Source: Piscirickettsiaceae bacterium (GTDB taxonomy: Bacteria; Pseudomonadota; Gammaproteobacteria; Nitrosococcales; Methylophagaceae). Taken from it: a stretch of DNA of 64,000 nt. The translations under genes and the position numbers were made by a program. This document shows, one piece after another, positions 42,493 through 54,118 of the stretch. Under the pieces are notes generated by a model. It was not told the DNA's origin. It ran no database searches and worked only from the letters and a program-made list of their open reading frames with translations. The first letter of the stretch is position 1; each line of letters opens with the position of its first letter. Location of the stretch: assembly GCA_013215775.1 (NCBI GenBank), contig JABSQO010000001.1:1-64000 (forward strand), given 5' to 3'.

Positions 42493-43128
42493 ATGGCACA
42501 AATCCAAATGGCTCTAGATTCTCTAGATTTCGACGCAACAATGGCTTTAGCAGAAGCAGTTGCACCATACGTGGACATCTTAGAAATTGGTACACCTTGT
42601 ATCAAATATAATGGCCTTAAACTTGTTAAAGCTTTAAAAGCTGCTCACCCTGACAAAACAATCTTAGTTGATCTTAAAACTATGGATGCAGGTGAGTATG
42701 AATCAACACCTTTCTTTGAAGCTGGTGGTAGCATCTGTACCGTATTAGGCGCAGCTGATACTGCTACCGTCAATGGTGTTATTACAGCGGCCAATGCAAA
42801 CGGTGCTGAATGTCAAGTTGACTTAATCGGTGTTGAAGATAAAGCTGCTGTTGCTAAAGAAGCGGCTGCAAACGGCGCACAAATCATCGGTGTTCACACT
42901 GGTCTTGATGCACAAGCTGCAGGTCAAACACCTTTTGCTGATTTAGCGATGATCGCTGGTCTTGGCTTAGATGTTAAAATCTCAGTTGCTGGTGGTATCA
43001 ACAAAGATACAATCCAAGGCACAGTTCAAGCTGGTGCTGCAATTGTTGTTGTTGGTGCAGCTATCTACGGTGCAGATTCTCCAGCTGATTCAGCTAAAGA
43101 ATTACGTGCTTTAGTTGACGCAGCATAA
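42493..43128 (+). CDS. 3-hexulose-6-phosphate synthase, copy 2
   Basis: A 211-residue paralogue of the gene at 40075, with the same DLKTMD, EIGTP and VVVGAAIYGADSP elements. The first 130 nt and last 150 nt are almost identical to copy 1, while the middle third (around residues 90-130) differs more, a pattern that suggests recombination between the copies. It is followed 11 nt later by the isomerase gene, so this copy forms the hps-phi pair. Strong AAGGAG lies before the ATG. It condenses formaldehyde and ribulose 5-phosphate. Confidence 0.95.
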   Translation: MAQIQMALDSLDFDATMALAEAVAPYVDILEIGTPCIKYNGLKLVKALKAAHPDKTILVDLKTMDAGEYESTPFFEAGGSICTVLGAADTATVNGVITAANANGAECQVDLIGVEDKAAVAKEAAANGAQIIGVHTGLDAQAAGQTPFADLAMIAGLGLDVKISVAGGINKDTIQGTVQAGAAIVVVGAAIYGADSPADSAKELRALVDAA

Positions 43129-43139
43129 GGAATATTACA

Positions 43140-43673
43140 ATGCATCGTGATCTACTCTTAAATAAAATTACTACTATCCTTGGTTCTACTGATGATTCAT
43201 TGGAGGCTACTTTAGTTTCAATGTGTGATGATGCTAAACGCATCTTTATTACAGGTGCAGGTCGCTCAAAACTGGTTGGTAACTTCCTAGGGATGAGATT
43301 GATGCATAGTGGTTATGAAATATTTGTTCAAGGTGAAATCAGCACACCAAGCATCCGCGAAGGCGATTTATTAATCGTTATCTCTGGTTCTGGTGAAACG
43401 ACTCAACTTGTTTCATTTACTAATAAAGCCAAATCTGAGGGCGCTAAAGTGGTTTTGATTTGTTCAAAATCTAGCTCAACGATTGGTGATTTAGCTGACC
43501 AAACAATTCAAGTCGGTGCCGATGATAGTTTTGCTCCTACAAAGGGCATGCCTATGGGTACTATGTTTGAATTATCAACACTCATCTTCTTAGAAGCAAT
43601 GGTGTCTCATCTAATCCATGAGCGCGGTATTGCTGAAGAAGAAATGAGAGCGCGTCACGCTAATATGGAATAA
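43140..43673 (+). CDS. hxlB: 6-phospho-3-hexuloisomerase
   Basis: A 177-residue SIS-domain protein. IFITGAGRSKLVGNFLGMRLMHSGYEIFV near residue 40 and LIVISGSGETTQLVSFTNKAKSEGAKVVLICS form the sugar-phosphate isomerase site. PTKGMPMGTMFELSTLIFLEAMV with the catalytic Glu is at the C-terminal side. It turns hexulose 6-phosphate into fructose 6-phosphate, the second step of RuMP formaldehyde fixation. It directly follows hps copy 2 with GGA before the ATG. A terminator closes the cluster at 43698. Confidence 0.95.
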   Translation: MHRDLLLNKITTILGSTDDSLEATLVSMCDDAKRIFITGAGRSKLVGNFLGMRLMHSGYEIFVQGEISTPSIREGDLLIVISGSGETTQLVSFTNKAKSEGAKVVLICSKSSSTIGDLADQTIQVGADDSFAPTKGMPMGTMFELSTLIFLEAMVSHLIHERGIAEEEMRARHANME

Positions 43674-43697
43674 TCACTTTTCCTGAAAAGCATTAAG

Positions 43698-43730
43698 AAA
43701 CGAGTAGTCTCCGGGCTACTCGTTTTTTTT
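43698..43730 (+). terminator. Rho-independent terminator closing the RuMP cluster
   Basis: AAACGAGTAG-TCTCCGGG-CTACTCGTTT followed by T8. Confidence 0.9.
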
Positions 43731-43810
43731 TGCCTATATTTAACCAAATATAGAGCATTTCGATCCTTAGCTGTATAATCTCTATTTTAAGCACTTCACA
43801 CATATTGATT

Positions 43811-45220
43811 ATGACTACTGCTACTGCCAACACACTTTACGATAAATTATGGGATCAGCACGTTGTACGATCCGAAGAAAGCGGTACAACACTGCTTTAC
43901 ATCGACCGCCAACTTGTCCATGAAGTTACCTCACCACAGGCATTTGAAGGCCTTCGCATGGCGAACCGTGTTCCTCATCGGATAGATTCAATTTTGGCAA
44001 CACCTGATCATAATGTGCCAACGAATCATCGCGACCAAGGTATTGCCGATCCTATTTCTCGCTTACAAGTAGAGACTTTAGATAAAAACTGCAAAGAGTT
44101 TGGCGTAACTGAATTTGATTTGTCTGATATACGTCAAGGTATTGTCCATGTCGTGGGGCCTGAACAAGGCGCTACACTACCAGGAATGACTGTCGTATGT
44201 GGTGACTCACATACATCAACCCATGGGGCCTTTGGGGCCTTAGCTTTCGGTATCGGCACCTCAGAAGTTGAGCACGTGATGGCTACCCAATGTTTAATCC
44301 AGCAAAAAGCCAAAAACATGTTAGTTCGTGTAGATGGTCACGTTAGAGATGGCGTGACAGCTAAGGATATTGTGTTGGCCATCATTGGTAAATTAGGGAC
44401 TGCTGGTGGTACTGGTTATACCATTGAGTTTGCTGGTGAAGCTATCCGGTCACTCAGTATGGAAGGTCGTATGACTGTCTGTAATATGACAATTGAAGCA
44501 GGGGCTCGTGCTGGCGTAATCGCTGTTGATGACATTACCGTTAACTATTTAAAAGGCCGCCCTTTTGCACCATCAGGCGATAACTGGGGAAAAGCAGTCG
44601 AGGCTTGGCAAGATTTGCATAGCGATGAGGGTGCTGTATTTGATAAAACACTCGTACTCAATGCTGCAGATATCAAACCACAAGTAACATGGGGAACATC
44701 ACCTGAGATGGTTATTTCCATTGATGATAATGTGCCTGACCCTGCCAACGAGACTGACTTAGTCAAACGCAACGGCATGGAAAGAGCCTTAACTTATATG
44801 GGGCTTACAGCCAATCAGGCTCTTGCAGATATTCAGCTAGATCGGGTATTTATTGGCTCTTGCACAAATTCTCGTATTGAGGATTTACGCCAAGCAGCGG
44901 ATGCTATTAAAGGCGGTAAAGTAGCATCAACATTAAAACAAGCTTTGGTCGTTCCCGGTTCTGGCTTAGTGAAACAACTGGCTGAACAAGAAGGTTTAGA
45001 TAAAATCTTTATCGAAGCAGGTTTTGAATGGCGTGATCCCGGCTGCTCTATGTGCTTGGCAATGAATGCTGATCGTTTAGAATCAGGCGAACATTGTGCC
45101 TCTACATCAAATAGAAACTTTGAAGGGCGACAAGGCTTAGGTGGCCGCACACATTTAGTGAGTCCAGCGATGGCAGCAGCAGCAGCAATTGCCGGACATT
45201 TTGTCGACATTACTCGTTAA
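43811..45220 (+). CDS. leuC: 3-isopropylmalate dehydratase large subunit
   Basis: About 469 residues from the ATG at 43811; the track uses a TTG six bases earlier. It is an aconitase-family protein with [29 protein letters not shown], the first cluster Cys in [12 protein letters not shown] and the other two in GCSMCLAMN. It isomerises 2-isopropylmalate in leucine synthesis and needs LeuD. LeuD is usually the next gene, but here the stop codon abuts the prmB start, so leuD must lie elsewhere. The family call is firm. Confidence 0.93.
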   Translation: MTTATANTLYDKLWDQHVVRSEESGTTLLYIDRQLVHEVTSPQAFEGLRMANRVPHRIDSILATPDHNVPTNHRDQGIADPISRLQVETLDKNCKEFGVTEFDLSDIRQGIVHVVGPEQGATLPGMTVVCGDSHTSTHGAFGALAFGIGTSEVEHVMATQCLIQQKAKNMLVRVDGHVRDGVTAKDIVLAIIGKLGTAGGTGYTIEFAGEAIRSLSMEGRMTVCNMTIEAGARAGVIAVDDITVNYLKGRPFAPSGDNWGKAVEAWQDLHSDEGAVFDKTLVLNAADIKPQVTWGTSPEMVISIDDNVPDPANETDLVKRNGMERALTYMGLTANQALADIQLDRVFIGSCTNSRIEDLRQAADAIKGGKVASTLKQALVVPGSGLVKQLAEQEGLDKIFIEAGFEWRDPGCSMCLAMNADRLESGEHCASTSNRNFEGRQGLGGRTHLVSPAMAAAAAIAGHFVDITR

Positions 45221-46153
45221 GTGGCTTCTATCCAACAAACGATTGTTGAGGAATTACATACTTTAAGAGATGTCCTTCGTTGGGCAACCTCACAATTTAA
45301 TGCTGCTGAGTTGTTTTATGGCCATGGTAATGCGGATGCCTTTAATGATGCATTGCAACTCATCTTACACAGCTTGCATTTGCCTGCTACTGAGTTTCCC
45401 GAACACTTTGCTGATGCACGATTAACCCATGCTGAAAAACAGGCGATTGCAGACTTAATAGAACGCCGTATCACAGAGCGTGTACCTGTTCCTTACCTCA
45501 CCCATGAGGCATGGTTTGCTAGCATGCCATTTTATGTCGATGAACGCGTATTAATCCCTCGTTCTCCTTTCGCAGAATTAATTAATGAACAATTTTCGCC
45601 TTGGGTCAATGATCCTAATTCCGTAAGCCATATTCTTGATTTATGCACTGGCGGGGGCTGTATTGCTATTGCTTGTGCTAACGCTTTCCCTAATGCCCAC
45701 GTTGATGCTGTTGATATCAGTGAAGATGCTCTAGATGTGGCTAATATTAATATTGTTAAACATCTCTTAGATGACAGTGTTCATACCCTTCAATCTGATT
45801 TATGGACTGCATTAGATAATCAACAATACGATCTTATTGTCAGTAACCCACCTTATGTTGGGGCTGAAGAAATGGCGACATTGCCGGATGAATATCGTCA
45901 TGAACCTACTTCAGCTCTTGAGGCTGATGATAATGGACTGGCATTAGTCGAACAGATTTTGTTGCGTGCTGCCGAGTTCTTAACACCTGATGGACTCTTA
46001 TTTGTCGAAGTAGGAAACAGCGATCTTGCCGTAATGGAAAAATGGCCCGATATCGAGTTTTTATGGTTGGATTTTGAACACGGTGGCCATGGTATATTTA
46101 TGCTAGAACACCATCAATGTATTGATTTTTCCCAACGATATAAAACGCGTTAA
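45221..46153 (+). CDS. prmB: Ribosomal protein uL3 glutamine methyltransferase
   Basis: A 310-residue HemK/PrmB-type enzyme starting at GTG directly after the leuC stop. SAM motif I is ILDLCTGGGCIAIACANAFP near residue 135, and the NPPY motif is DLIVSNPPYVGAEEM near 205, as in enzymes that methylate glutamine amides. The N-terminal helical domain (LRWATSQFNAAELFYGHGNADAFNDALQLI) marks PrmB rather than PrmC. It methylates L3 of the large ribosomal subunit. Coupled translation with leuC is likely. Confidence 0.93.
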   Translation: MASIQQTIVEELHTLRDVLRWATSQFNAAELFYGHGNADAFNDALQLILHSLHLPATEFPEHFADARLTHAEKQAIADLIERRITERVPVPYLTHEAWFASMPFYVDERVLIPRSPFAELINEQFSPWVNDPNSVSHILDLCTGGGCIAIACANAFPNAHVDAVDISEDALDVANINIVKHLLDDSVHTLQSDLWTALDNQQYDLIVSNPPYVGAEEMATLPDEYRHEPTSALEADDNGLALVEQILLRAAEFLTPDGLLFVEVGNSDLAVMEKWPDIEFLWLDFEHGGHGIFMLEHHQCIDFSQRYKTR

Positions 46154-46156
46154 CTG

Positions 46157-47449
46157 TTAGTTATTTTCCTGATAAATTTTGACACAATTTCTACCTGACA
46201 TTTTAGCCTGATACATCGCACCATCTGCCAATTCAAATAAACTATTTAATGTCTGTGAAGCCTCACCGGTCATAGTCGCAATACCAATGCTCACTGTCAG
46301 TGTCAGATTTGCTGGTTTGAATTGAGATAAGCGTTTTTGTAGCCTATTCATCAATGACTCTGCTTTTGTTGAATCACAATTTGGTAATAGAAAAATAAAC
46401 TCTTCCCCCGCCCATCTTGCGACGAGATCCTCATCCCGTACAAAGCGTTTTAGCCATGTTCCTAGTCCAGCCAATACTTCATCACCCTTCGGATAGCCGT
46501 ATGTTTCATTAATATTCTTAAAGTGATCAATATCCAGAACAGCTAGGGTTAAAGGACGATTAAAACGGCGAGATTCACTAAAATATTTACCCGAAAATTC
46601 ACGCAAAGCATGGCGATTGAATAATTGGGTTAATTCATCCAGCATGGCTAGGCTATAAAGTGATTTTTGCTGGGCTTGCAGTTCCAATAATCCTTGATAA
46701 CCCGTTACATGATTGTAAACACGTTGGCGCAGTTCTTCACGAATAATAGGCTTCGCCACATAATCATTCACACCCAAATGAAATAGCTCTATTTTCCGGG
46801 AAACATTGTCAAAACCTGATGTTGCAATAATTGGGATATTGCCGTATTCACCTTGCGACCGCCGGATCTTCCTCACTAATGAAATACCACTCATTGCACC
46901 TTCAAGCATGATGTCGGTAATAACAAGATCATAGTAACCATCTTCGTATGCTTCCCACGCCCCCTCGGCATGAGTGTATGCATCAACATCGAGCCCCATA
47001 TCGGTTAGTAGATCAATAATTATCTCTTGTAAAACACGGGAATCCTCAATAAACAGTACACGCCCTGATAATTGCCTAGTTTCTCGCTCTGCGAACCGAT
47101 CTAAATAGACTTCTAATTCCGTCAGATCTTTCTTACTAAAAATATCTGTTGCACCGGCTAATAATGCCTGCTTAACAAGCTTAGAATTATCTTCATCAGC
47201 TAGTACGATAACCGAAGCAAAATCATATCCTGCTATTGATCGTATTTGGCCACAGAATTCACTGCCCGACATGCCTCCCAGATGAAAACAACAACACACC
47301 AGCGTAAATCGCTCTTGCTTGGCGAGCTCTAACCCTGACTCGCCTGACTCTGCAACCGTCACGGTAAATCCTGATTTTTCTAACAGTTCCTGAACAATGC
47401 TCCGGAATAATTTTGATCCATCAATTACTAATGCATTTAACTTACGCAT
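46157..47449 (-). CDS. Dual-receiver GGDEF response regulator
   Basis: A 430-residue protein. Receiver 1 (residues 1-120) begins LNALVIDGSKLFRSIV but lacks the phospho-acceptor Asp: VCCCFHLGGMSG stands where LxxxDxxLPGMSG is usual. Receiver 2 (130-250) is intact, with VLFIEDSRVLQ and LVITDIMLEG. The GGDEF domain (280-430) has FNRHALREF, the metal Asp in VLDIDHFKNINE, and WAGEEFIF, a tolerated GGEEF variant. It should make cyclic di-GMP under control of receiver 2. No kinase lies beside it. The stop is 4 nt from the convergent prmB stop. Confidence 0.9.
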   Translation of the reverse strand: MRKLNALVIDGSKLFRSIVQELLEKSGFTVTVAESGESGLELAKQERFTLVCCCFHLGGMSGSEFCGQIRSIAGYDFASVIVLADEDNSKLVKQALLAGATDIFSKKDLTELEVYLDRFAERETRQLSGRVLFIEDSRVLQEIIIDLLTDMGLDVDAYTHAEGAWEAYEDGYYDLVITDIMLEGAMSGISLVRKIRRSQGEYGNIPIIATSGFDNVSRKIELFHLGVNDYVAKPIIREELRQRVYNHVTGYQGLLELQAQQKSLYSLAMLDELTQLFNRHALREFSGKYFSESRRFNRPLTLAVLDIDHFKNINETYGYPKGDEVLAGLGTWLKRFVRDEDLVARWAGEEFIFLLPNCDSTKAESLMNRLQKRLSQFKPANLTLTVSIGIATMTGEASQTLNSLFELADGAMYQAKMSGRNCVKIYQENN

Positions 47450-47511
47450 TTATCTTCCATATTTGTTATTTAACTTCATTCTGCCTTGTTATCAGCATCA
47501 ACGCCAACTTT

Positions 47512-48204
47512 TCATCCACGTTCTAATAATTGCTTGGTAAAGACAGTCCTTAAATAAAACCCCTTAGGATTGATTTTTTCTGTCAAACCTACCCTTGAAA
47601 CACCTTTTGCGAGGACTCTGCTATGAGCAGCCTTAGGACGAATTTGTAAATACTCGCCCTCTTTAGCAGTCAATTCATCTTGCTGTCCTAAAACAACACG
47701 ATCCATTAACTCTTCCCAATCATGCTGTAGTACCAAATCCTGTTCTATCGTTGGTTGCCATAACCATGCTTGACCAATATAACGTTCTGCTAGTGGAATG
47801 GTATTTTCAGCTTCCACCGGAACCCAGAGTACCTGTGCTAATTTACGCCGTACCCAACTAGCTTGCCACGTCATTTCTCCTGTTTGTTGTAGTGATACCG
47901 TACACACATAAGTGGATTCTTTAGGCAAACCTTGTGCATTTAATGGCAGTGTTTTCATTTCAATACCTAACGCCACAAAGTCAGGTTGTGCTTTATTGCC
48001 CGCATCGGCACCCAATGCTATTTCTAACAGATTACCGACCCATCCCTTATGTCGCTTTAAGTCATCGGGCACACTTACGCCTAATTCTGTAGCAATTTGT
48101 CCCAATGTTTTCCCTGCTAAATTGCCGCATCGAACTAATAATTCCTCTGCTGATTGTGGCGGAAAAATTCTGCGTTTCGGCAATGATTGAGTATTATCAT
48201 TCAT
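47512..48204 (-). CDS. mutH: DNA mismatch repair endonuclease MutH
   Basis: A 230-residue protein with the restriction-type active site DFVALGIEMKTLPLN (Asp, Glu, Lys) near residue 75. PKESTYVCTVSL, LWVPVEAE and YLQIRPKAAHSR are other family motifs. MutH nicks the unmethylated strand at hemimethylated GATC sites once MutS and MutL have found a mismatch. It implies Dam methylation in this organism. It stands alone, divergent from the ABC transporter genes. Confidence 0.95.
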   Translation of the reverse strand: MNDNTQSLPKRRIFPPQSAEELLVRCGNLAGKTLGQIATELGVSVPDDLKRHKGWVGNLLEIALGADAGNKAQPDFVALGIEMKTLPLNAQGLPKESTYVCTVSLQQTGEMTWQASWVRRKLAQVLWVPVEAENTIPLAERYIGQAWLWQPTIEQDLVLQHDWEELMDRVVLGQQDELTAKEGEYLQIRPKAAHSRVLAKGVSRVGLTEKINPKGFYLRTVFTKQLLERG

Positions 48205-48249
48205 ACAAGCATGATAACCTAGCGCTCTTTATTATGCTGTGACAAAACT

Positions 48250-49173
48250 GTGAAAGCACTTTCAATCCACAATCTCTCCAAGACATATAGTAATGGTCTC
48301 GAAGCACTAAAAGGTATTGACCTCGAAGTTGAACAAGGTGATTTTTTTGCCTTGCTGGGCCCTAACGGTGCAGGTAAATCAACCACTATCGGCATCATTA
48401 CATCTCTAGTGACTAAAACAGCTGGTAAGGTCAAAATCTTTGGCACTTGCATTGATCGTCATCCTGAACTAGCCAAATCCTATCTCGGTTTAGTGCCTCA
48501 AGAATTTAACTTTAATGGTTTTGAGCAAGTTAAACACATACTGATTAATCAGGCAGGCTATTACGGCATGCCTGTAAAACAAGCCGAACCACGTACTGAT
48601 GAGCTCTTACGTCAACTTGGCCTATGGGATAAACGTCATACACCTGCACGCGCCTTATCTGGCGGTATGAAACGTCGATTAATGATTGCTCGAGCTCTAG
48701 TACATAAACCTCAATTACTCATTCTTGATGAACCGACTGCCGGTGTCGATATTGAGCTTCGCCGTTCCATGTGGGCATTTTTACAAGATATCAATGCCCA
48801 AGGCACCACAATCATTTTAACAACACATTATTTGGAAGAAGCCGAAAATCTCTGTCGTAATATTGCCATTATTGACCGTGGTAACATCGTTGAAAATACC
48901 GATATGAAATCACTGCTTAATCGACTCGATAAGGAAACATTTATTTTCGATCTTAAATCACCTTTACCGGCCGATTTCAGTCTAGATAACTTTTCCTATC
49001 AACGTGTGGACAGCACCACCATTGAAGTTGAACTCAAGCGAGATGACAGTCTTAACGACTTGTTTTCTACTCTCTCTGAAAAAGGCATTGAAGTCTGTAG
49101 CATGAAAAATAAAGCCAACCGACTGGAAGAGCTCTTTTTAAGTTTGGTCGAAAAATCAGAGGCGACGTTATGA
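48250..49173 (+). CDS. ABC-2 type exporter, ATP-binding subunit (YadG-like)
   Basis: A 307-residue ABC ATPase starting at GTG. Walker A GPNGAGKSTTIG near residue 40, the signature ALSGGMKRRLMIARAL near 139, Walker B LLILDEPTAGVD near 160 and the switch His in TTHYLEEAE. The C-terminal 90 residues are the usual extension of ABC-2 ATPases. The permease start overlaps its stop by 4 nt (ATGA). The pair resembles YadG/YadH, whose substrate is not established. Confidence 0.9.
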   Translation: MKALSIHNLSKTYSNGLEALKGIDLEVEQGDFFALLGPNGAGKSTTIGIITSLVTKTAGKVKIFGTCIDRHPELAKSYLGLVPQEFNFNGFEQVKHILINQAGYYGMPVKQAEPRTDELLRQLGLWDKRHTPARALSGGMKRRLMIARALVHKPQLLILDEPTAGVDIELRRSMWAFLQDINAQGTTIILTTHYLEEAENLCRNIAIIDRGNIVENTDMKSLLNRLDKETFIFDLKSPLPADFSLDNFSYQRVDSTTIEVELKRDDSLNDLFSTLSEKGIEVCSMKNKANRLEELFLSLVEKSEATL

Positions 49174-49949
49174 GTACACAACAGTACCGCCATTGGATCG
49201 CTTTTCACACTTTATTGACCCGTGAGATTCGCCGCTTTGTTCGAATTTGGCCACAAACCTTATTACCTCCCGCTATCACCATGACCTTGTATTTCATTAT
49301 CTTTGGTAATTTAATTGGCAGTCGTATTGGAAGCATGGGTGGATTTAGCTATATGGAATATATTGCACCCGGCATTATTATGATGTCAGTCATTAATAGT
49401 GCTTATTCAAATGTCGCTTCCTCATTTTTCAGTGCCAAATTTCAGAATCATATTGAAGAGCTAATTGTTGCCCCCGTGCCTAACTACTTAATTCTAGGAG
49501 GCTATGTTGTCGGCGGTATGGCAAGAGGTTTATGTGTTGGTTTAATTGTAACGATTGTGTCGCTGTTTTTTACATTAATTGAAATCCAACACCTGTGGGT
49601 CACTATCAGCATGATCATCCTCTGTTCAATGATGTTTGCTTTGGGTGGCTTTATTAATGCTATTTATGCCACCAGCTTTGATGAAATATCGATTATCCCA
49701 ACCTTTATTCTGACGCCGTTGACCTATTTAGGCGGCGTGTTTTATTCCATTAGTTTACTGCCCGAATTTTGGCAAAATGTATCACTACTCAACCCCATTC
49801 TATATATGGTTAATGCATTCCGTTTTGGTATGCTCGGCGTGTCAGATATTCCAGTCGCTATTGCCTTCGGTATTATTCTCATTTGTATTGTCGGACTGAC
49901 TAGTTTTGCTCTATACCTACTCAATAAAGGCACTGGCATCAGGAACTAA
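49170..49949 (+). CDS. ABC-2 type exporter, permease subunit (YadH-like)
   Basis: A 259-residue inner membrane protein with six predicted spans, among them [40 protein letters not shown] and [23 protein letters not shown]. The segment [27 protein letters not shown] is the ABC-2 coupling loop. It ends KGTGIRN. It begins within the last codons of the ATPase gene. Its 3' end overlaps the dusA end by 33 nt on the opposite strand. Confidence 0.9.
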   Translation: MSTQQYRHWIAFHTLLTREIRRFVRIWPQTLLPPAITMTLYFIIFGNLIGSRIGSMGGFSYMEYIAPGIIMMSVINSAYSNVASSFFSAKFQNHIEELIVAPVPNYLILGGYVVGGMARGLCVGLIVTIVSLFFTLIEIQHLWVTISMIILCSMMFALGGFINAIYATSFDEISIIPTFILTPLTYLGGVFYSISLLPEFWQNVSLLNPILYMVNAFRFGMLGVSDIPVAIAFGIILICIVGLTSFALYLLNKGTGIRN

Positions 49950-50924
49950 AGCTAAGGCATTTTCTAACACTTCGAGACCTGCACCCTTAAGATGTGCATT
50001 CTCACTCAAATGACGCCGCCAAGCCTTAGCCCCGGGCTGACCTTGAAACAATCCTAATAGATGCCGTGTTATCGACTTAATGGGGCGACCTTGTGACATT
50101 CGCTGCTCAATATAGGGCAACATATTTTGAATAACTTCATGGCGTGATACTACGTGATGCTGATCGCCAAATAGAACACTATCAGCCTGTGCTAATAGAT
50201 AGGGATTATGATAAATCGCTCGCCCCATCATTACACCATCAATCTGTTTTAGATGCTGTTGTACTTCTTCAAGAGTATGAATACCCCCATTAATATCAAT
50301 ATGGAGGTGTGGAAAATCCTGTTTGAGTTGATATACCCGCTGATAATCTAGTGGTGGCACATCGCGGTTTTCTTTAGGACTCAAACCCTGCAACCACGCT
50401 TTACGTGCATGCAATATAAATATTTCACAACCTGCATCTGCGACTTGTGAAATAAAATCGGTCAAAAACTCATAACTATCAAGTTTATCAATTCCTAATC
50501 GTGTTTTAACCGTTATCGGAATATCGACTGCCGATCGCATAGCGCCAACGCCTTCTGCCACCAATTTCGGATCTGCCATTAAACAAGCACCAAAACTCCC
50601 CGACTGTACTCGATCACTTGGGCAACCTACATTAAGGTTAATTTCGCTATAACCTGATTTCTGACCTAATAATGCACATTTTGCCAAGGCATCAGGATCG
50701 CTGCCACCTAATTGTAATCCCAGAGGGTATTCACTGGCATCATGGGCAAGAAAACGGTCACTATCACCATGAATTAATGCTCCTGTAGTCACCATGTCGG
50801 TATAGAGCAAACAATGCTTGGAAATCAGACGTAGGAAATAACGAAAATCCCGATCGGTCCAATCTAACATGGGGGCGACAGATAATCGATGTGCTTGTTT
50901 TAAAGTGAATTGGCTTTCAGTCAT
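49917..50924 (-). CDS. dusA: tRNA-dihydrouridine(20/20a) synthase
   Basis: A 335-residue flavoprotein: [21 protein letters not shown] at the N-terminus, [23 protein letters not shown] with the catalytic Cys, VKTRLGID, and [24 protein letters not shown] for FMN and tRNA contact; [10 protein letters not shown] closes the barrel. It reduces uridine 20/20a in the tRNA D-loop. The catalytic Cys sits in the GSFGACLM motif, which is the DusA form. Confidence 0.94.
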   Translation of the reverse strand: MTESQFTLKQAHRLSVAPMLDWTDRDFRYFLRLISKHCLLYTDMVTTGALIHGDSDRFLAHDASEYPLGLQLGGSDPDALAKCALLGQKSGYSEINLNVGCPSDRVQSGSFGACLMADPKLVAEGVGAMRSAVDIPITVKTRLGIDKLDSYEFLTDFISQVADAGCEIFILHARKAWLQGLSPKENRDVPPLDYQRVYQLKQDFPHLHIDINGGIHTLEEVQQHLKQIDGVMMGRAIYHNPYLLAQADSVLFGDQHHVVSRHEVIQNMLPYIEQRMSQGRPIKSITRHLLGLFQGQPGAKAWRRHLSENAHLKGAGLEVLENALALVPDASAFIE

Positions 50925-50948
50925 CTTACTATTTTATCTTCTCTTACA

Positions 50949-50979
50949 AAAAAGCCCTGAACAAAGAACAGGGCTTTTT
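50949..50979 (-). terminator. Rho-independent terminator downstream of groL
   Basis: AAAAAGCCCTG-AACAAAGAA-CAGGGCTTTTT. T-runs exist on both strands, so it can work both ways. It lies 150 bp beyond the groL stop, in the gap before dusA. The gap itself (50980-51129) holds no gene. Confidence 0.85.
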
Positions 50980-51129
50980 AGATTTTCTACATAGTTTTTA
51001 AACAAGATAAAAGCTAGTAATTTTGCTCTCTGGTTAGGCGGATAATTTTTGAGCACCGGAATGTATAATCAATACATGAGGAGCGTAGAAAATAATCCAA
51101 CACCGCCAGAGGGTAAAAGGCCAGCTTTT

Positions 51130-52770
<1,641 letters not shown>

Positions 52771-52799
52771 TTATTCCTCTTTAAATATTCTTTATTAAT

Positions 52800-53090
52800 T
52801 TAGTTTTCGATGACAGCAACGATATCGTCTTCACGCATCACTAGTAATTCTTCGCCATCAACTTTGATTTCTGTGCCGGCATATTTACCGAATAAAATTT
52901 GGTCACCAACGCTAACATCTAAAGCACGGACATCTCCAGAATCAGTAATTTTGCCTTTACCTGTGGCAATAATCTCACCACGTACTGGTTTTTCAGCTGC
53001 ATTATCAGGGATAACAATACCGCCTGCACTCATAGTTTCTTCTTCCATGCGGCGAACAATCACACGATCATGTAGGGGACGAATATTCAT
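52800..53090 (-). CDS. groS: Co-chaperonin GroES
   Basis: A 96-residue protein: [40 protein letters not shown] with the mobile loop ([13 protein letters not shown]), ending DDIVAVIEN. It caps the GroEL ring. It is the first gene of the groSL operon. Confidence 0.98.
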   Translation of the reverse strand: MNIRPLHDRVIVRRMEEETMSAGGIVIPDNAAEKPVRGEIIATGKGKITDSGDVRALDVSVGDQILFGKYAGTEIKVDGEELLVMREDDIVAVIEN

Positions 53091-53148
53091 TAATATTTCC
53101 TTAAAAAAATGTCTAATAAAATGTGTCTAAATAAATCTAGAACCCCAT

Positions 53149-53176
53149 ACATGGGGTTGCAAAAATAAACTTCAAG
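53149..53176 (-). promoter_or_regulatory. Sigma-32 heat-shock promoter of groSL
   Basis: On the minus strand CTTGAAG, 13 bases, CCCCATGT: matches the sigma-32 consensus CTTGAAA-N13-17-CCCCATNT in both parts. It lies 59-86 bp upstream of groS. Confidence 0.9.
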
Positions 53177-53195
53177 GGGGGACAAGCTAAAAAAG

Positions 53196-53651
53196 TTATC
53201 GTAAATGTCGGTCTTCATCCTTATCAACAATTTCACCTTCAATAATCGTCGAATCAGTTTGTCCATAATGTGAATGCATCGTTTGGCCATGGAAAACAAA
53301 ATTTCCTTTGCTAAATACTCTCTTAATTAAGCTTTGGCGAAAAAATGGGACTAACAAAATAAAACCAATGATATCGGTAAAAAATCCCGGGGTGAGTAAC
53401 ATCGCACCACTGAATAGCAAGGCAACACCTTCTAACATTGCAATAGCGGGGATCTGGCCTTGAGCCATTGATAATTGCGCTCGCTGCAGTGTATTTAAAC
53501 CCTGCATTCGCAATAAACCGGCGCCAATAACTGCCGTAGCAACCACTGCAAATATTGTCCAAGCGGCGCCAATAACTTCACCCACTTGAATCAAAAAATA
53601 AATCTCAATTAGCGGCACTAATAGAAACAATACCAATAAGGAACGAAACAT
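53196..53651 (-). CDS. fxsA: FxsA family membrane protein
   Basis: A 151-residue protein with the FxsA pattern: LVLFLLVPLIEIYFLIQVGEVIGAAWTIFAVVATAVIGAGLLRMQGLNTL, then a helical hairpin and LLFSGAMLLTPGFFTDIIGFILLVPFFRQ. It is a membrane protein that protects against phage T7 exclusion in E. coli when overproduced; its normal role is unclear. It lies beside groSL, as in many Gammaproteobacteria. The 3' tail is acidic (EGEIVDKDEDRHLR). Confidence 0.92.
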   Translation of the reverse strand: MFRSLLVLFLLVPLIEIYFLIQVGEVIGAAWTIFAVVATAVIGAGLLRMQGLNTLQRAQLSMAQGQIPAIAMLEGVALLFSGAMLLTPGFFTDIIGFILLVPFFRQSLIKRVFSKGNFVFHGQTMHSHYGQTDSTIIEGEIVDKDEDRHLR

Positions 53652-53797
53652 AATATTTTCTGTGTAATTAATTGTTACTGATTAGATTGGGATGCTGCTT
53701 ACTGTTTTCAAGTAAAAAATAATTTTGATGCATTTAGTGCAAATCAATTTCTACAATGAGGCAAGACTTTTGCTAAATTAATAGCGGAGATCGATCT
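53652..53797 (+). other. Gap before the MITE-like element
   Basis: AT-rich sequence upstream of fxsA without an ORF. The element at 53798-54064 fills most of the gap between fxsA and the SH3-domain gene. Confidence 0.5.
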
Positions 53798-54064
53798 TAT
53801 ACCCAAAATCATTGGAACTGCATGATTTCAGCGGGAATTAAAATCGATCAGTGGCAAGGCATTTGTTTGTAGACTTAGTCATTCTAAGTTTCAAACAAAT
53901 AACGCAGGCAGTGACTATTTTAAACCCGCCCCATGGGAGCTAAGATGAAAAGACAGCGCTGCGTTTCAACGCTTATGAAGGACCAGTCCTTCACTGTGCC
54001 TTGTGCCTTGCTCTAACTTCCCACCTTAGCTCTGAAACAAGTAGTTCCAATGACTTTGGGTATA
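53798..54064 (+). mobile_element. MITE-like element with 22-bp terminal inverted repeats
   Basis: Left end TATACCCAAAATCATTGGAA-CT; the right end, reverse-complemented, differs at one base (AAAG for AAAA). The 267-bp interior is full of secondary inverted pairs, such as ACTTAG-TCATT-CTAAGT and ATTTGTTTG/CAAACAAAT, and has no ORF. The ends are bordered by TA, which could be a 2-bp target duplication. No transposase is in the window, so it would be moved in trans. Such elements can fold as long RNA hairpins. Confidence 0.8.
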
Positions 54065-54118
54065 GACTAATGTCTGATAAAATAGCCACTTCACTTAACT
54101 GAATATAGAAGACTTATC

